Source of the DNA: Caulobacter segnis
Lineage (GTDB): Bacteria; Pseudomonadota; Alphaproteobacteria; Caulobacterales; Caulobacteraceae
Assembly (NCBI RefSeq): GCF_019931575.1
Contig: NZ_CP082923.1
Span: forward strand, 4,712,001 to 4,776,000
Length of the DNA: 64,000 nt
Reading direction: 5' to 3'
How positions within the stretch are numbered: the stretch's first letter is position 1; the number at the start of each line of letters is the position of its first letter. Under the pieces are notes generated by a model. That model made no database searches. It was not told the DNA's origin and saw nothing but the letters and a program-made list of their open reading frames with translations. The position numbers were made by a program, and so were the translations under genes. Positions 16,628 to 25,242 of this stretch are shown one piece after another.

Positions 16628-17737
16628 TTAGAGTTTGCGGACGTAACGATTGGGAACGAACGGCGTCGCCACGACCTCGGCGGCGGCCGCTTTCCCGCGA
16701 ACGATGACTTTCAACTTGGTCCCTACCGCGGCGAAAGCCGGCGGCGCGAAACCGATGGCGATCGGGAAGCCCAGGCTGGGGGCGAAGCCGCCGCTGGTCA
16801 CCTTGCCGATCACATTGCCGGTCTCGTCGGCGATCTCGGTGCCTTCGCGGGCCGGAGCGCCTTCCAGCACCTTCAGGTTCACGCGGACGCGCGACAGCTC
16901 ACCGGCCAGCTCCTTGCCGATCCGGCCCGCGCCCAGATAGTCGCCGGCCTCGCGGCGCGACTTGCCGACGGCGAAGTTCAGGCCGGCCTCGATCGGCGAG
17001 ACGGTCTCGTCCAGGTCGTGGCCGTACAGCGGCAGACCCGCCTCCAGGCGCAGGCTGTCGCGGGCGCCCAGGCCGATCGGCTTGACGCGTTCGTCGGCCA
17101 GCAGGGTGTTCCACACCCGCTCGGCGGCGTCGGCCGGAACCGAGATCTCGTAGCCGTCCTCGCCGGTGTAGCCCGAGCGCGAGAGGATGGCGTCGACGCC
17201 GAACGCGGTCAGGGCGACGGTGTCCATGAACACCATGCCGGCGGCTTCCGGTACGTGGGCGGCCAGCACGGCGGCGGCCTCCGGACCTTGCAGCGCCAGC
17301 AGCGCGCGGTCCTCGAGGCGGGTCACCGTGGCCTCGCCGGCCAGGGTCTCGGCGATGATCTTGTAGTCGTTGTCCTTGCAGGCGCCGTTGACCACCACGA
17401 ACAGGCCGTCGTCGTCAGGACGCGCGGTCATCAGGTCGTCGATGATCCCGCCCTGCGCGTTCAGCAGCACGCCGTAGCGCTGCTTGCCGGGCTTCAGGCC
17501 CTGGTAGTCGGCCGAGACGACCTTTTCGAAGCTCTTGGCGGGATTGTCACCACGCAGGCGCGCCTGGCCCATGTGCGAGACGTCGAACAGGCCGGCGTGC
17601 TCGCGCGTCCAGAGGTGCTCTTTCAGCACCCCGTCCTTGTACTGCACCGGCATCGAATAGCCGGCGAACGGCACCATGCGGGCGCCGGCCGCCACGTGGG
17701 CGTCGTACAGCGGGGTTTTTTTGAGGTCTTCGGACAC
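16628..17737 (-). CDS. gcvT: Glycine cleavage system aminomethyltransferase (T protein)
   Basis: A 369-residue folate-dependent enzyme that releases ammonia from aminomethyl-H and makes 5,10-methylene-tetrahydrofolate. Family motifs include TPLYDAHVAAGARMVPFAGY, GLFDVSHMGQ, SGYTGEDGYEI and GLGARDSLRLEAGLPLYGHDLD. The start is a GTG, preceded by GGAG at a good distance. No better ATG lies near the conserved N-terminus. It is the first gene of the gcvT-H-PA-PB operon and sits directly behind the tandem glycine riboswitch, so glycine is expected to switch the whole operon on. Confidence 0.97.
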   Translation of the reverse strand: MSEDLKKTPLYDAHVAAGARMVPFAGYSMPVQYKDGVLKEHLWTREHAGLFDVSHMGQARLRGDNPAKSFEKVVSADYQGLKPGKQRYGVLLNAQGGIIDDLMTARPDDDGLFVVVNGACKDNDYKIIAETLAGEATVTRLEDRALLALQGPEAAAVLAAHVPEAAGMVFMDTVALTAFGVDAILSRSGYTGEDGYEISVPADAAERVWNTLLADERVKPIGLGARDSLRLEAGLPLYGHDLDETVSPIEAGLNFAVGKSRREAGDYLGAGRIGKELAGELSRVRVNLKVLEGAPAREGTEIADETGNVIGKVTSGGFAPSLGFPIAIGFAPPAFAAVGTKLKVIVRGKAAAAEVVATPFVPNRYVRKL

Positions 17738-17794
17738 TGAAGGGCTCCAAACGGGATCGGCGAGACGACCGGCATCCGCCGGTTGGTCGCGCCC

Positions 17795-17996
17795 CCGCTG
17801 TCCCTTGGACCTGAGAGATTCCGGCCGCCCCCCTCTGCTGTTCGGGTTTGGCCTTGCTCCTTCGGCGAGCCGCCCTTTCGGGAGACTGCTTTCCAGCGTT
17901 TTAAAAACCCGCGCGGTCCTTTTGCCTGAGCGTTTCCGGGGCGGTTGCGCCTTCGGCCTCGGGAGCGAATCCCGACGTCTCCCGCGAGGGTCGTCG
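17795..17996 (-). promoter_or_regulatory. Tandem glycine riboswitch upstream of gcvT
   Basis: Read on the minus strand, two glycine aptamers follow each other. The first has GCGGGAGAC, GCCGAAGGCGCAA and GGAAACGCTCAGGCAAAAGG. The linker is T/A-rich (GGGTTTTTAAAACGC). The second has CTGGAAAGC, GCCGAAGGAGCAAGGCC and AATCTCTCAGGTCCAAGGGAC. These are the conserved elements of the gcvT RNA motif. In the known family, glycine binding generally activates gcv genes. The stretch between the second aptamer and the GTG has a CCGGC/GCCGG hairpin but no T-tract, so the platform may act on translation; this is inference. Confidence 0.95.
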
Positions 17997-18076
17997 GCTC
18001 AATGCGGGAGGGGCGGGGTGGAGTCAAGCTGGGCCTGCCTCCCCCGCCCCGATTTCCCGGACGGCGCCGTAAGCGA

Positions 18077-19918
18077 TTACATCCGCTCGGGCGCTTCGAT
18101 GCCCAATAGGTCCAGGGTCAGCGCCAGCTGGCGCAGGGTGGTCTGGGCCAGGGCCAGGCGCGAGGCCCGCAGCGCCTCGGTGTCTGCGCTCATGATCGGG
18201 CACGCGGCGTAGAACTTCGAGAAGGTCTGGGCCAGCTTGTAGGCGTGCTCGGCCACGAAGTTCGGGGCCTTCTTGTCATAGGCCTCCTGCAGGGCGCCCT
18301 CGAAGGCGTCCAGCAGCATGGCCAGATCCCGTTCGGCCTGTTCGTGGATCACGATCGGGCCAGCGCTCGCGCCGGCCTCGGCGGCCTTGCGCAGCACGCT
18401 CTTGATGCGCACCGACTGGTACAGCAGGTACGGGCCGGTCTTGCCCTCGAAGCTGGTGAAGCGGTCGAGGTCGAAGACGTACGAGGTGCCGCGGAAGTTC
18501 TGCAGGTCGGCGAACTTCAGGGCCGCGACGCCGACCTTGTGAGCGGTGTCCTCGAACTGTTCTTCCGACAGCTCGGCGCCGAGACCCGCTTCGTGCAGGC
18601 GCTCCCGGGCCTTTTCGCGGGCCATTTCGATCAGGTCGTGCAGCTTCAGGACGCCGCCGGCGCGGGTCTTGAAGGGCTTGCCGTCGGCGCCGTTCATGGT
18701 GCCGAAGCCGATGTGCTCCAGCGAACCCTCGGCGGCGTAGCCGGCCAGATAGGCGGCGCGGAAGACCTGCTCGAAATGGTCGGCCTGGCGCTGGTCCACG
18801 CAGTAGAGGATCAGGTGCGGATCGAACGACTGACGGCGGTCCAGGATGGTGGCCAGGTCGGTGGTGCCGTACATGGCCGAGCCTTCCGACGAGACGACCA
18901 GCAGGGGATCGGGGCTCTCGACCTCGATCACGCCGCCATCGGGAAGCTTCTTCTTCTTGGTCTCGCCGGGGCGCGCCACGCGGACGATGCGGGCGCCCTG
19001 GTCCTCGACCAGCAGCCCCTTGTCCTCGAGTTCTCGAACCATCGGCTCGATCAGGTCGTTGACGTCGCTCTCGCCCTTCCACAGGTCGAAGTCGACGCCC
19101 AGGGCGTGGAACTCGCGCTCCAGGGCCACGCGGCTGACCTTGACGAAGTGACGCCACAGCAGGCGGTAGCCGAAGCGGCCGTTCTGCAGCTCGGCGGTGG
19201 CCTTGCGGGCGCGCTCCTTGAACGCCGGATCTTCCTTCTGGCGGACGGAGGCGGCCGGATAGATGCGGTCGAGGTCGGCCAGGGTGATACGGACGTCGAG
19301 CTCGGCCGCCAGCTTCAGGGCCGCGGCGCTCTCGGGGTCGGTCGCCGTCTCGGGCAGGGCCTCGACCAGCGCCCTGATCGCGGCGTCCTCGTCCAGGATG
19401 GCGCTGATCAGCAGGCCCATCTGGAAGCCCCAGTCGCCGAAGTGGGCGTCGCCCAGAACCTCGTCGCCCCGGAAGCGGTACAGGCGCTTGATCGACTCGC
19501 CGATGATCGAGGCGCGCAGATGGCCCACGTGCATCGGCTTGGCCACGTTCGGGCCGGCATAGTCGACCAGGACTCGGCGGGGCGCGTCCAGCAGCTGGGC
19601 GCCGACGCGGTCGTCGGAGGCGATCTCGCCGACCCGGACCGACAGGGCCTCGTCGCTGACACGCATGTTGATGAAGCCGGCCCCGGCGATCTCCACGGAG
19701 GCCAGGCGTGGGTCGCCCTTGAGAATGTCGACGACCTGGGCGGCGATCTCGCGCGGATTGCGCTTGGCGCTCTTGGCCGCCGCGAGGGCGCCGTTGCACT
19801 GGAAATCGGCCAGGTCGGGTCGGTCGGAGGCGGTGACGCGTCCGAACTCGGGAGGAAGTCCGGCGGCCTGGAAAGCGGCCGCGGCCGCCTCGCTCAAGGA
19901 CCGCTTCAAATCGTTCAT
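18077..19918 (-). CDS. argS: Arginyl-tRNA synthetase
   Basis: A 613-residue class I synthetase that charges tRNA-Arg. The N-terminal Add1 domain is present, followed by the HIGH-type motif in PNVAKPMHVGHLRASIIG near residue 130. The KMSKS site is the relaxed form usual for ArgRS, seen around GTMNGADGKPFKTRAGG. The C-terminal anticodon-binding domain is of the DALR type, ending SRLALAQTTLRQLALTLDLLGIEAPERM. The start ATG is overlapped by the stop of the downstream-strand gene: the secreted protein gene is upstream, its TGA overlaps the argS ATG as ATGA. Confidence 0.97.
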   Translation of the reverse strand: MNDLKRSLSEAAAAAFQAAGLPPEFGRVTASDRPDLADFQCNGALAAAKSAKRNPREIAAQVVDILKGDPRLASVEIAGAGFINMRVSDEALSVRVGEIASDDRVGAQLLDAPRRVLVDYAGPNVAKPMHVGHLRASIIGESIKRLYRFRGDEVLGDAHFGDWGFQMGLLISAILDEDAAIRALVEALPETATDPESAAALKLAAELDVRITLADLDRIYPAASVRQKEDPAFKERARKATAELQNGRFGYRLLWRHFVKVSRVALEREFHALGVDFDLWKGESDVNDLIEPMVRELEDKGLLVEDQGARIVRVARPGETKKKKLPDGGVIEVESPDPLLVVSSEGSAMYGTTDLATILDRRQSFDPHLILYCVDQRQADHFEQVFRAAYLAGYAAEGSLEHIGFGTMNGADGKPFKTRAGGVLKLHDLIEMAREKARERLHEAGLGAELSEEQFEDTAHKVGVAALKFADLQNFRGTSYVFDLDRFTSFEGKTGPYLLYQSVRIKSVLRKAAEAGASAGPIVIHEQAERDLAMLLDAFEGALQEAYDKKAPNFVAEHAYKLAQTFSKFYAACPIMSADTEALRASRLALAQTTLRQLALTLDLLGIEAPERM

Positions 19919-20622
19919 TGCTTGGTGGTCGTCCCTGTTTGGGCCTGGCCGGCTTGGGCCGTCTGGCCGGCGTTGACGCGGAAGCGCTTGCCCTCACGGT
20001 TGAAGGCGGCCATCTCCGGCGTCACGTCGAAGCCGATCAGCACCTCGAAATTGCCGCCGCTGACCTTGGCGTCGGCGCGCGGGATGGTGATCTGCTCGAG
20101 CGTCTCGCGCGCATAGGCGCGGTCCTGGCCGGCGGCGAAGGTCACCGGCAGGTCGAAATATTCCTTGGCGATCACGGCCTGGTTCCGCTCGGTCACGGCC
20201 ACCCAGTAGCGGTAGACGTGCTTGTCGCCCTGAGCCTGCGGGCCGCGGCCCAGCTGGAACAGGACCTCGGCGCGGATGCGGATCGGCTCGTCGCTCTTGT
20301 AGGCGCAGCCCGAGGCCAGGCTCTGGATCTCGCCGGTGAAGCCCGCCTGGTTGGCCGATTCCTTGGCATCCTTGAACTCGACGTAGCGGCTGGCGTCGTA
20401 CAGCACCTTCACATAGGGGCAGGGACCAGCGTTGCGCAGCTGCTGCAGCGGCGCCTTGGGCTGGTTCCACTCCTCGTCGCGCTTCTTCTTCTTGGCGGCC
20501 TGGTCGCCGTCGTCCTGGCCGCCACCGCCGCCGGGGCCTTGCGCGTGAGCGATCGTCGCCGTCGTCGCGGCGATCGAGACGGCCATCAGGGCGCTGAGGG
20601 CGAGCGAAAAGGTGCGGCGCAT
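19915..20622 (-). CDS. Secreted protein of unknown function, coupled to argS
   Basis: A 235-residue protein with a cleavable signal peptide (MRRTFSLALSALMAVSIAAT, ending at AHA). A low-complexity linker rich in Gly, Asp and Lys follows (GGGGGQDDGDQAAKKKKRDEE). A compact domain then begins at CPYVKVLYDASRYVEF and contains one further cysteine (SGCAYKSDEP), so a disulfide is possible. The later part includes KHVYRYWVAVTERN and VLIGFDVTPEMAAFNREGK. The open frame extends upstream, but the ATG at this start gives the only sensible signal peptide. I do not recognise the family. Its TGA overlaps the ATG of argS. Confidence 0.7.
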   Translation of the reverse strand: MRRTFSLALSALMAVSIAATTATIAHAQGPGGGGGQDDGDQAAKKKKRDEEWNQPKAPLQQLRNAGPCPYVKVLYDASRYVEFKDAKESANQAGFTGEIQSLASGCAYKSDEPIRIRAEVLFQLGRGPQAQGDKHVYRYWVAVTERNQAVIAKEYFDLPVTFAAGQDRAYARETLEQITIPRADAKVSGGNFEVLIGFDVTPEMAAFNREGKRFRVNAGQTAQAGQAQTGTTTKQ

Positions 20623-20765
20623 GAAACGTCCGGTTCCGAAAAAAGAAGAGCCAAGCGGGGCCATGGCCCCCATCGGCGTCATGCAGCCTGATAAAGGCAT
20701 ATGCGTGACGTCGCAACGACGCAGACTCCTGGCGCCGGGCCATCCAAGAGACTAGTTTCCGCGCC

Positions 20766-21737
20766 ATGAACGCCCATACGCCCGCCCCCATGCCGGTTCG
20801 TCGTCCGATCTCGCTCGTGCTGGCCAGCCCGCGCGGCTTCTGCGCCGGCGTGGATCGCGCCATCCAGATCGTCGAGCGCGCCGTCGAGAAGTTCGGCGCG
20901 CCGGTCTATGTGCGTCACGAGATCGTGCACAATCGCCACGTGGTAGATCGCCTGAAGGCGCTGGGCGCGGTGTTCATCGAGGAACTCGAGGAAGCCCCAG
21001 ACGACCGCCCCGTCGTGTTCTCGGCCCACGGCGTGCCCAAGTCGGTGCCGGCCGAGGCCCGATCGCGCCAGATGATCTATCTGGACGCCACCTGCCCGCT
21101 GGTCTCCAAGGTCCATGTCGAGGCTCAGAAGCACTACGACGCCGGCCGCGAGATCGTGCTGATCGGCCACGCCGGCCATCCCGAGGTGATCGGCACCATG
21201 GGCCAGCTGCCCGAGGGCGCGGTCACCCTGATCGAGGACCTGAAGGACGCCGCCGCCTGGACGCCCAAGGACGTCTCCAACGTGGCCTTCCTGACCCAGA
21301 CCACCCTGTCGGTCGACGACACCGCCGACATGATCGCCCTGCTGCGCGAACGCTTCCCCGACATCGCCGCCCCGCACAAGGAAGACATCTGCTACGCCAC
21401 CACCAACCGCCAGGACGCGGTCAAGCATCTGGCCGAACAGGCCGAGCTGGTGCTGGTGGTCGGCTCGAAGAATTCGTCCAACTCGGTGCGCCTCAAGGAG
21501 GTCGGCCTGAAGGCCGGGGCCCGCGAGGCCTATCTGATCGACGACGCCGCCGGCATCGACTGGGCCTGGTTCGAGGGCGTCTCGCGCGTGGGCCTGACCG
21601 CCGGCGCCTCGGCCCCGGAGGATCTGGTGCAAGGCGTCATCGACGCCATCTCGGCCCGTTTCGACACCACCGTCGAGGAACTGGTCGAGGCGCGGGAGAC
21701 GATCACGTTCAAGCTGCCCCGGCTGCTGACGGCTTGA
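20766..21737 (+). CDS. ispH: 4-hydroxy-3-methylbut-2-enyl diphosphate reductase
   Basis: A 323-residue iron-sulfur enzyme for the last step of the MEP isoprenoid pathway, producing IPP and DMAPP. The three cluster cysteines are in PRGFCAGVDRAI, LDATCPLVSKVH and KEDICYATTNRQ. The substrate-binding GHAGHPEVIGTMGQ and SKNSSNSVRLKE motifs are also present. An alternative start lies at the internal Met9. The gene diverges from the argS-linked secreted protein with about 140 bp between them. A palindromic repeat pair follows the stop. Confidence 0.97.
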   Translation: MNAHTPAPMPVRRPISLVLASPRGFCAGVDRAIQIVERAVEKFGAPVYVRHEIVHNRHVVDRLKALGAVFIEELEEAPDDRPVVFSAHGVPKSVPAEARSRQMIYLDATCPLVSKVHVEAQKHYDAGREIVLIGHAGHPEVIGTMGQLPEGAVTLIEDLKDAAAWTPKDVSNVAFLTQTTLSVDDTADMIALLRERFPDIAAPHKEDICYATTNRQDAVKHLAEQAELVLVVGSKNSSNSVRLKEVGLKAGAREAYLIDDAAGIDWAWFEGVSRVGLTAGASAPEDLVQGVIDAISARFDTTVEELVEARETITFKLPRLLTA

Positions 21738-21754
21738 GGAACGCCCCTCCTAGA

Positions 21755-21864
21755 CCGCTCATCCCCGCGAAAGCGGGGACCCAAGCGGCGTTGGAGGATT
21801 AATCACGGCCTGCGCTTCAAGCCGAGAGTCAGCTTGGGTCCCCGCTTTCGCGAGGATGAGCGGG
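21755..21864. repeat. REP-like inverted repeat pair, copy 1
   Basis: Two arms of about 32 bp face each other across about 45 bp of unrelated sequence. Each arm contains its own CCCCGC-GAAA-GCGGGG hairpin flanked by CTCAT and ACCCAAGC. The second arm has one change (cgcgAggatgag). The element sits between ispH and thrB on the same strand. A second copy is present at 26711. Confidence 0.85.
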
Positions 21865-21925
21865 ATTGGGTGGTTCAGGAACACGCCCCCTTGACCGCCA
21901 GCGCCTCCTCCCGCATCCCCGCGCC

Positions 21926-22876
21926 ATGGCCGTCTATACCGACATCACCGACGACGAACTCGCCGCCTTCCTGGAGGGCTATGACCTGGGCGCGCCGCTG
22001 GCGTTCAAGGGCATCGCCGAGGGCGTGGAGAACTCCAACTTCCTGCTGGAGACGGAGAAGGGTCGTTACATCCTGACCGTCTACGAACGGCGGGTGAAGG
22101 CCGACGACCTGCCCTATTTCCTGAACATGCTGACCTGGCTGGCCGACAGGGGCTTTCCCAGCGCCCGGCCGATCCCGGACCGCAAGGGCGCCACGCTGGC
22201 GACCCTGCGCGGCAAGGCCGCGGCGATCGTCGAGTTCCTGCCCGGCCTGTCGGCGCGCCGCCCGACGGTCGCCCACTGCCGCGAGGCCGGCGAGGGCCTG
22301 GCCTGGCTGCACCTGGCCGGCGAAGGCTATCCCGGCCGTCGCGCCAACGACCTGGGCCAGAGCGCCTGGGCCACGCTGTTCGCCAAGCACCGCAAGGCGG
22401 CCGACGACCTGAAGCCCGGCCTGGCGACCACCATCGACAAGGACCTGGCCCAGCTGGCCCTGATGTGGCCCCGGAACCTGCCGTCGGGCGTGATCCACGC
22501 GGACTACTTCCCCGACAACGTCTTCTTCCAGTCGAACGGCAAGTTCGCCGCCGCGATCGACTTCTACTTCGCCTGCGACGACGCCTACGCCTACGACGTG
22601 GCCGTGACCCTGAACGCCTGGTGCTTCGAGGCCGACGGCAGCTTCAACATCACCGCCGCCAAGGCGCTGCTGAACGGCTACGAGCGCCGCCGGCCGCTGA
22701 GCCCGGCCGAAAAGGAAGCCTTGCCGATCCTGGCGCGCGGCGCGGCCATGCGCTTCTTCCTGACCCGCCTGGCCGACTGGGGCGCGACGCCCGCCGGCGC
22801 CCTGGTCAAGCCCAAGGATCCGCTGGAGTACGAGCGCAAGCTGGCCGTCCACCGCGAAGGTCTCGTGCTGTTCTGA
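21926..22876 (+). CDS. thrB: Homoserine kinase (aminoglycoside-phosphotransferase fold)
   Basis: A 316-residue kinase of the ThrB type that uses the APH/choline kinase fold rather than the GHMP fold. It phosphorylates homoserine on the path to threonine. The catalytic loop is VIHADYFPDNVFF and the metal-binding aspartate is in AAIDFYFACDD. The N-terminus MAVYTDITDDELAAFL and the core GIAEGVENSNFLLET match alphaproteobacterial ThrB. The frame is open for another 20 codons upstream, but that stretch overlaps the region behind the repeat and has no family match. Its stop overlaps the rnhA start as TGATG. Threonine synthase lies elsewhere in the window at 51754. Confidence 0.92.
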   Translation: MAVYTDITDDELAAFLEGYDLGAPLAFKGIAEGVENSNFLLETEKGRYILTVYERRVKADDLPYFLNMLTWLADRGFPSARPIPDRKGATLATLRGKAAAIVEFLPGLSARRPTVAHCREAGEGLAWLHLAGEGYPGRRANDLGQSAWATLFAKHRKAADDLKPGLATTIDKDLAQLALMWPRNLPSGVIHADYFPDNVFFQSNGKFAAAIDFYFACDDAYAYDVAVTLNAWCFEADGSFNITAAKALLNGYERRRPLSPAEKEALPILARGAAMRFFLTRLADWGATPAGALVKPKDPLEYERKLAVHREGLVLF

Positions 22877-23325
22877 TGACGCCCAAGGTCACGATCTACA
22901 CGGACGGCGCCTGCAAGGGTAATCCCGGCCCGGGCGGCTGGGGCGCCATCCTGTTCTATGGCGACAAGAAGAAGGAAATCTGCGGCGGCGAGCCGGGGAC
23001 GACCAACAACCGCATGGAGCTGATGGCCGCCATCCAGGCGCTGGAGCTCTTGAACCGACCCTGCAAGGTCGAGCTGCACACCGACAGCCAGTACGTCATG
23101 AAAGGCATCCAGGAATGGATCCGGGGCTGGAAGGCGCGCGGCTGGAAGACAGCCGACAAGAGCCCGGTCAAGAACGACGACCTGTGGAAGCGGCTCGACG
23201 CCGCGCGCGAGCGGCACGACGTCGACTGGCGCTGGGTCAAGGGTCACGCCGGCCATCCGCTGAACGAACGCGCCGACGCCCTGGCCAACGAAGGCCTGCG
23301 CAAGGCCAATCCGCGCTTCGTCTAG
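22876..23325 (+). CDS. rnhA: Ribonuclease HI
   Basis: A 149-residue enzyme that cuts the RNA strand of RNA-DNA hybrids. The acidic active-site residues fall at exactly the E. coli positions: Asp10 (YTDGACKGNPGPGGWG), Glu48 (NNRMELMAA), Asp70 (LHTDSQYV) and Asp134 (NERADALA), with His124 in VKGHAGHP. The basic handle region is present as WIRGWKARGWKTADKSPVKN. It is translationally coupled to thrB, and its stop shares a CTAG with the convergent rhodanese gene. Confidence 0.97.
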   Translation: MTPKVTIYTDGACKGNPGPGGWGAILFYGDKKKEICGGEPGTTNNRMELMAAIQALELLNRPCKVELHTDSQYVMKGIQEWIRGWKARGWKTADKSPVKNDDLWKRLDAARERHDVDWRWVKGHAGHPLNERADALANEGLRKANPRFV

Positions 23326-23756
23326 GCGGCCTCCTCCAACTCTCTGAGCGCGCCCGGCTCGGAACCCTCGGCGAACGGCAGACCCTCGTCGGCCCAGCCG
23401 GTGACGCCGCCGATCATCAGCTTCACTGGCCGACCCAGCCGGGCCAGCTTCAGCGCCGCGCGGTCAGCGCCGTTGCAGTGCGGACCGGCGCAATAGACGA
23501 CGAACAGGGTCTCGGCCGACCACTGCGCCATCCGCTCGACGGTGATGTCCGCGTGGCGCAGGTGGATCGCGCCCGGCACATGGCGGCGCGCGTAGGCCTG
23601 CGGCGACCCGACCACGTGCAGCAGGACGAAGTCGACCTCGCCGGCCCGCATCGCGGCGGCGACGTCGGCGCAGTCGGTCTCCAGCGACAGCCGCGCGGCG
23701 AAGTGGGCGGCGGCGTCCCGGAACGACGCGGCGGGGATCTCGGATACATGGCTCAT
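23322..23756 (-). CDS. Rhodanese-like domain protein
   Basis: A 144-residue single-domain rhodanese. The family pattern is visible: the acidic DFVLLHVVGSPQAYARRHVPGAIHL segment with the HxPGAI motif, the active-site loop beginning YCAGPHCNGADRAALKLA with the candidate catalytic cysteine, and the closing GGVTGWADEGLPF. The loop holds two cysteines four apart (C-x4-C), unlike the single-Cys loop of classic thiosulfate sulfurtransferases, so it may act in redox or sulfur relay rather than as TST. It is divergent from the GlxA-like regulator with 88 bp between. Confidence 0.85.
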   Translation of the reverse strand: MSHVSEIPAASFRDAAAHFAARLSLETDCADVAAAMRAGEVDFVLLHVVGSPQAYARRHVPGAIHLRHADITVERMAQWSAETLFVVYCAGPHCNGADRAALKLARLGRPVKLMIGGVTGWADEGLPFAEGSEPGALRELEEAA

Positions 23757-23844
23757 GGCGCTCTCCAGCAGTTCTACCGCCGCAGACTTGCCCCACGCCC
23801 GCGCCTCGCGTTAGCTGGCGAGATCGACAGCGACCGTAAAGATC

Positions 23845-24807
23845 ATGCCAAACCCCTCTCCCCTCGTCGTCGCCCTGGCCTATGACGGCCTCTGCACCTT
23901 CGAATACGGTGTGGCGGTCGAGCTGTTCGCCCTGCCCCGGCCCGAGATGGGGCCGGACTGGTACCGCTTCGCCACCGCCGCCGTGGAGCCGGGCGAGCTG
24001 AAGGGCCTGGGCGGGGTGCGGATCGTCGGCGACGGCGGGCTGGAGCTGCTGGACCAGGCCAGCATCATTGTCGCGCCCGGCTGGCGGGGCATGGACGCGC
24101 CCGTGCCGGAACCGCTTCTCGAAGCCTTGCGCGCGGCTCACGCGCGGGGCGCGCGGCTGATGTCGATCTGTTCGGGCGTCTTCGTCCTGGCCGCCACGGG
24201 CCTGCTGGACGGCCGGCAGGCCACGACCCACTGGCGCTATGCGCAGGCCCTGCGCGAACGCCATCCGGCGATCGAGGTCCAGCCGGATGTGCTCTATGTC
24301 GACGAAGGCGACCTGTTGACCTCGGCCGGCAGCGCGGCGGGCATCGACCTTGGCCTGCACCTGATCCGTCGCGACTTCGGCCCCGAGGCCGCCAACACCG
24401 TCGCCCGCCGCCTGGTGGTGCCGCCGCATCGCGACGGCGGCCAGGCCCAGTTCGTCCAGCGGCCGGTGCCGGTCGCGCACGAGGCCTCGCGCCTTGGCCC
24501 CATCCTGGACCGCATGCGCGCCGATCTGGCCGGCGCCCACACCATCAAGGCCCTGGCCAGCGCGGCCGGCATGAGCGAGCGGACCTTCCTGCGGCGGTTC
24601 GAGGCCGCCACCGGCGACACGCCCGCCCGCTGGCTGCTGGCCGAGCGGCTGAACCGGGCGCGGGACCTGCTGGAAACCTCGCCGGCCGGGATCGAGCAGG
24701 TCGCCGAGGCCGTCGGCCTGGGCGCGCCGGCCTTGCGCCATCACTTCCGCCGCCAGTTCTCGACCACGCCCGGCGCCTATCGCGCGCGGTTCGCCAGATC
24801 GGCCTAG
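23845..24807 (+). CDS. GlxA-type AraC regulator with DJ-1/PfpI domain
   Basis: A 320-residue regulator. The N-terminal 190 residues are a DJ-1/PfpI amidotransferase-like domain with the nucleophile-elbow pattern LMSICSGVFVLAATGLLDGRQATTHW, whose cysteine may be structural or sensory. The C-terminal AraC DNA-binding domain has two helix-turn-helix motifs (TIKALASAAGMSERTFLRRFEAATG and GIEQVAEAVGLGAPALRHHFRRQF). Regulators of this class often control nitrogen or quaternary amine genes. The nearest divergent gene is a rhodanese, which may be its target. It shares a CTAG stop with the convergent HxlR gene. Confidence 0.9.
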   Translation: MPNPSPLVVALAYDGLCTFEYGVAVELFALPRPEMGPDWYRFATAAVEPGELKGLGGVRIVGDGGLELLDQASIIVAPGWRGMDAPVPEPLLEALRAAHARGARLMSICSGVFVLAATGLLDGRQATTHWRYAQALRERHPAIEVQPDVLYVDEGDLLTSAGSAAGIDLGLHLIRRDFGPEAANTVARRLVVPPHRDGGQAQFVQRPVPVAHEASRLGPILDRMRADLAGAHTIKALASAAGMSERTFLRRFEAATGDTPARWLLAERLNRARDLLETSPAGIEQVAEAVGLGAPALRHHFRRQFSTTPGAYRARFARSA

Positions 24808-25223
24808 GCGACCGGCGCATCCTTCCAGTGCGGCAGGATCCGGTCGAGATTGAGCTCGATCCAGTCGGCCAGGCCGCGAACCTTCTCGGCGACCTCCGCG
24901 CCCAGGGGCGTCAGGCTGTATTCCACGTGCGGCGGCACGACCTTGTAGGCCACCCGCCGGACGAAGCCATCGCCCTCCAGCTGTTGCAGGGTCTGGGCCA
25001 GCATGCGCTCGCTGACGCCGCCGATCGCCCGCCGCAGCTCGGAGAAGCGGCGCGTGCGGGTCTCCAGCGCGATCAGCACCAAGACCCCCCAGCTGCTGGT
25101 CACGCGCCGCAGCACTTCCCGCGACGGACAGCCCGTGGCCAGGAGATCGCCCCGCGCCATCTTCTCGGACAGGGCCAGCTTCTCGTGTGACGCGGGAATG
25201 GTGGGGGCGCAATTTTCTTTCAT
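24804..25223 (-). CDS. HxlR-family winged-helix transcriptional regulator
   Basis: A 139-residue regulator. The HxlR core is clear: CPSREVLRRVTSSWGVLVLIAL, then RFSELRRAIGGVSERMLAQTLQQLEGDGFVRR with the recognition helix, then VEYSLTPLGAEV. The cysteine in ATGCPSRE is at the position that senses thiol or aldehyde stress in characterised members. The gene is divergent from an NAD(P)-binding oxidoreductase with 75 bp between. A CTTAC/GTAAG dyad in that gap is the likely operator, a standard arrangement in which HxlR represses the neighbouring quinone or aldehyde reductase. Confidence 0.9.
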   Translation of the reverse strand: MKENCAPTIPASHEKLALSEKMARGDLLATGCPSREVLRRVTSSWGVLVLIALETRTRRFSELRRAIGGVSERMLAQTLQQLEGDGFVRRVAYKVVPPHVEYSLTPLGAEVAEKVRGLADWIELNLDRILPHWKDAPVA

Positions 25224-25242
25224 GCTTACATTTATGTGGGTA

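Noticed and set aside
22465..22875. An N-terminal extension of RNase HI reading back through thrB
   Set aside because: The ATG at 22876 gives the exact E. coli residue numbering of the active site, and the upstream frame is thrB in another phase.
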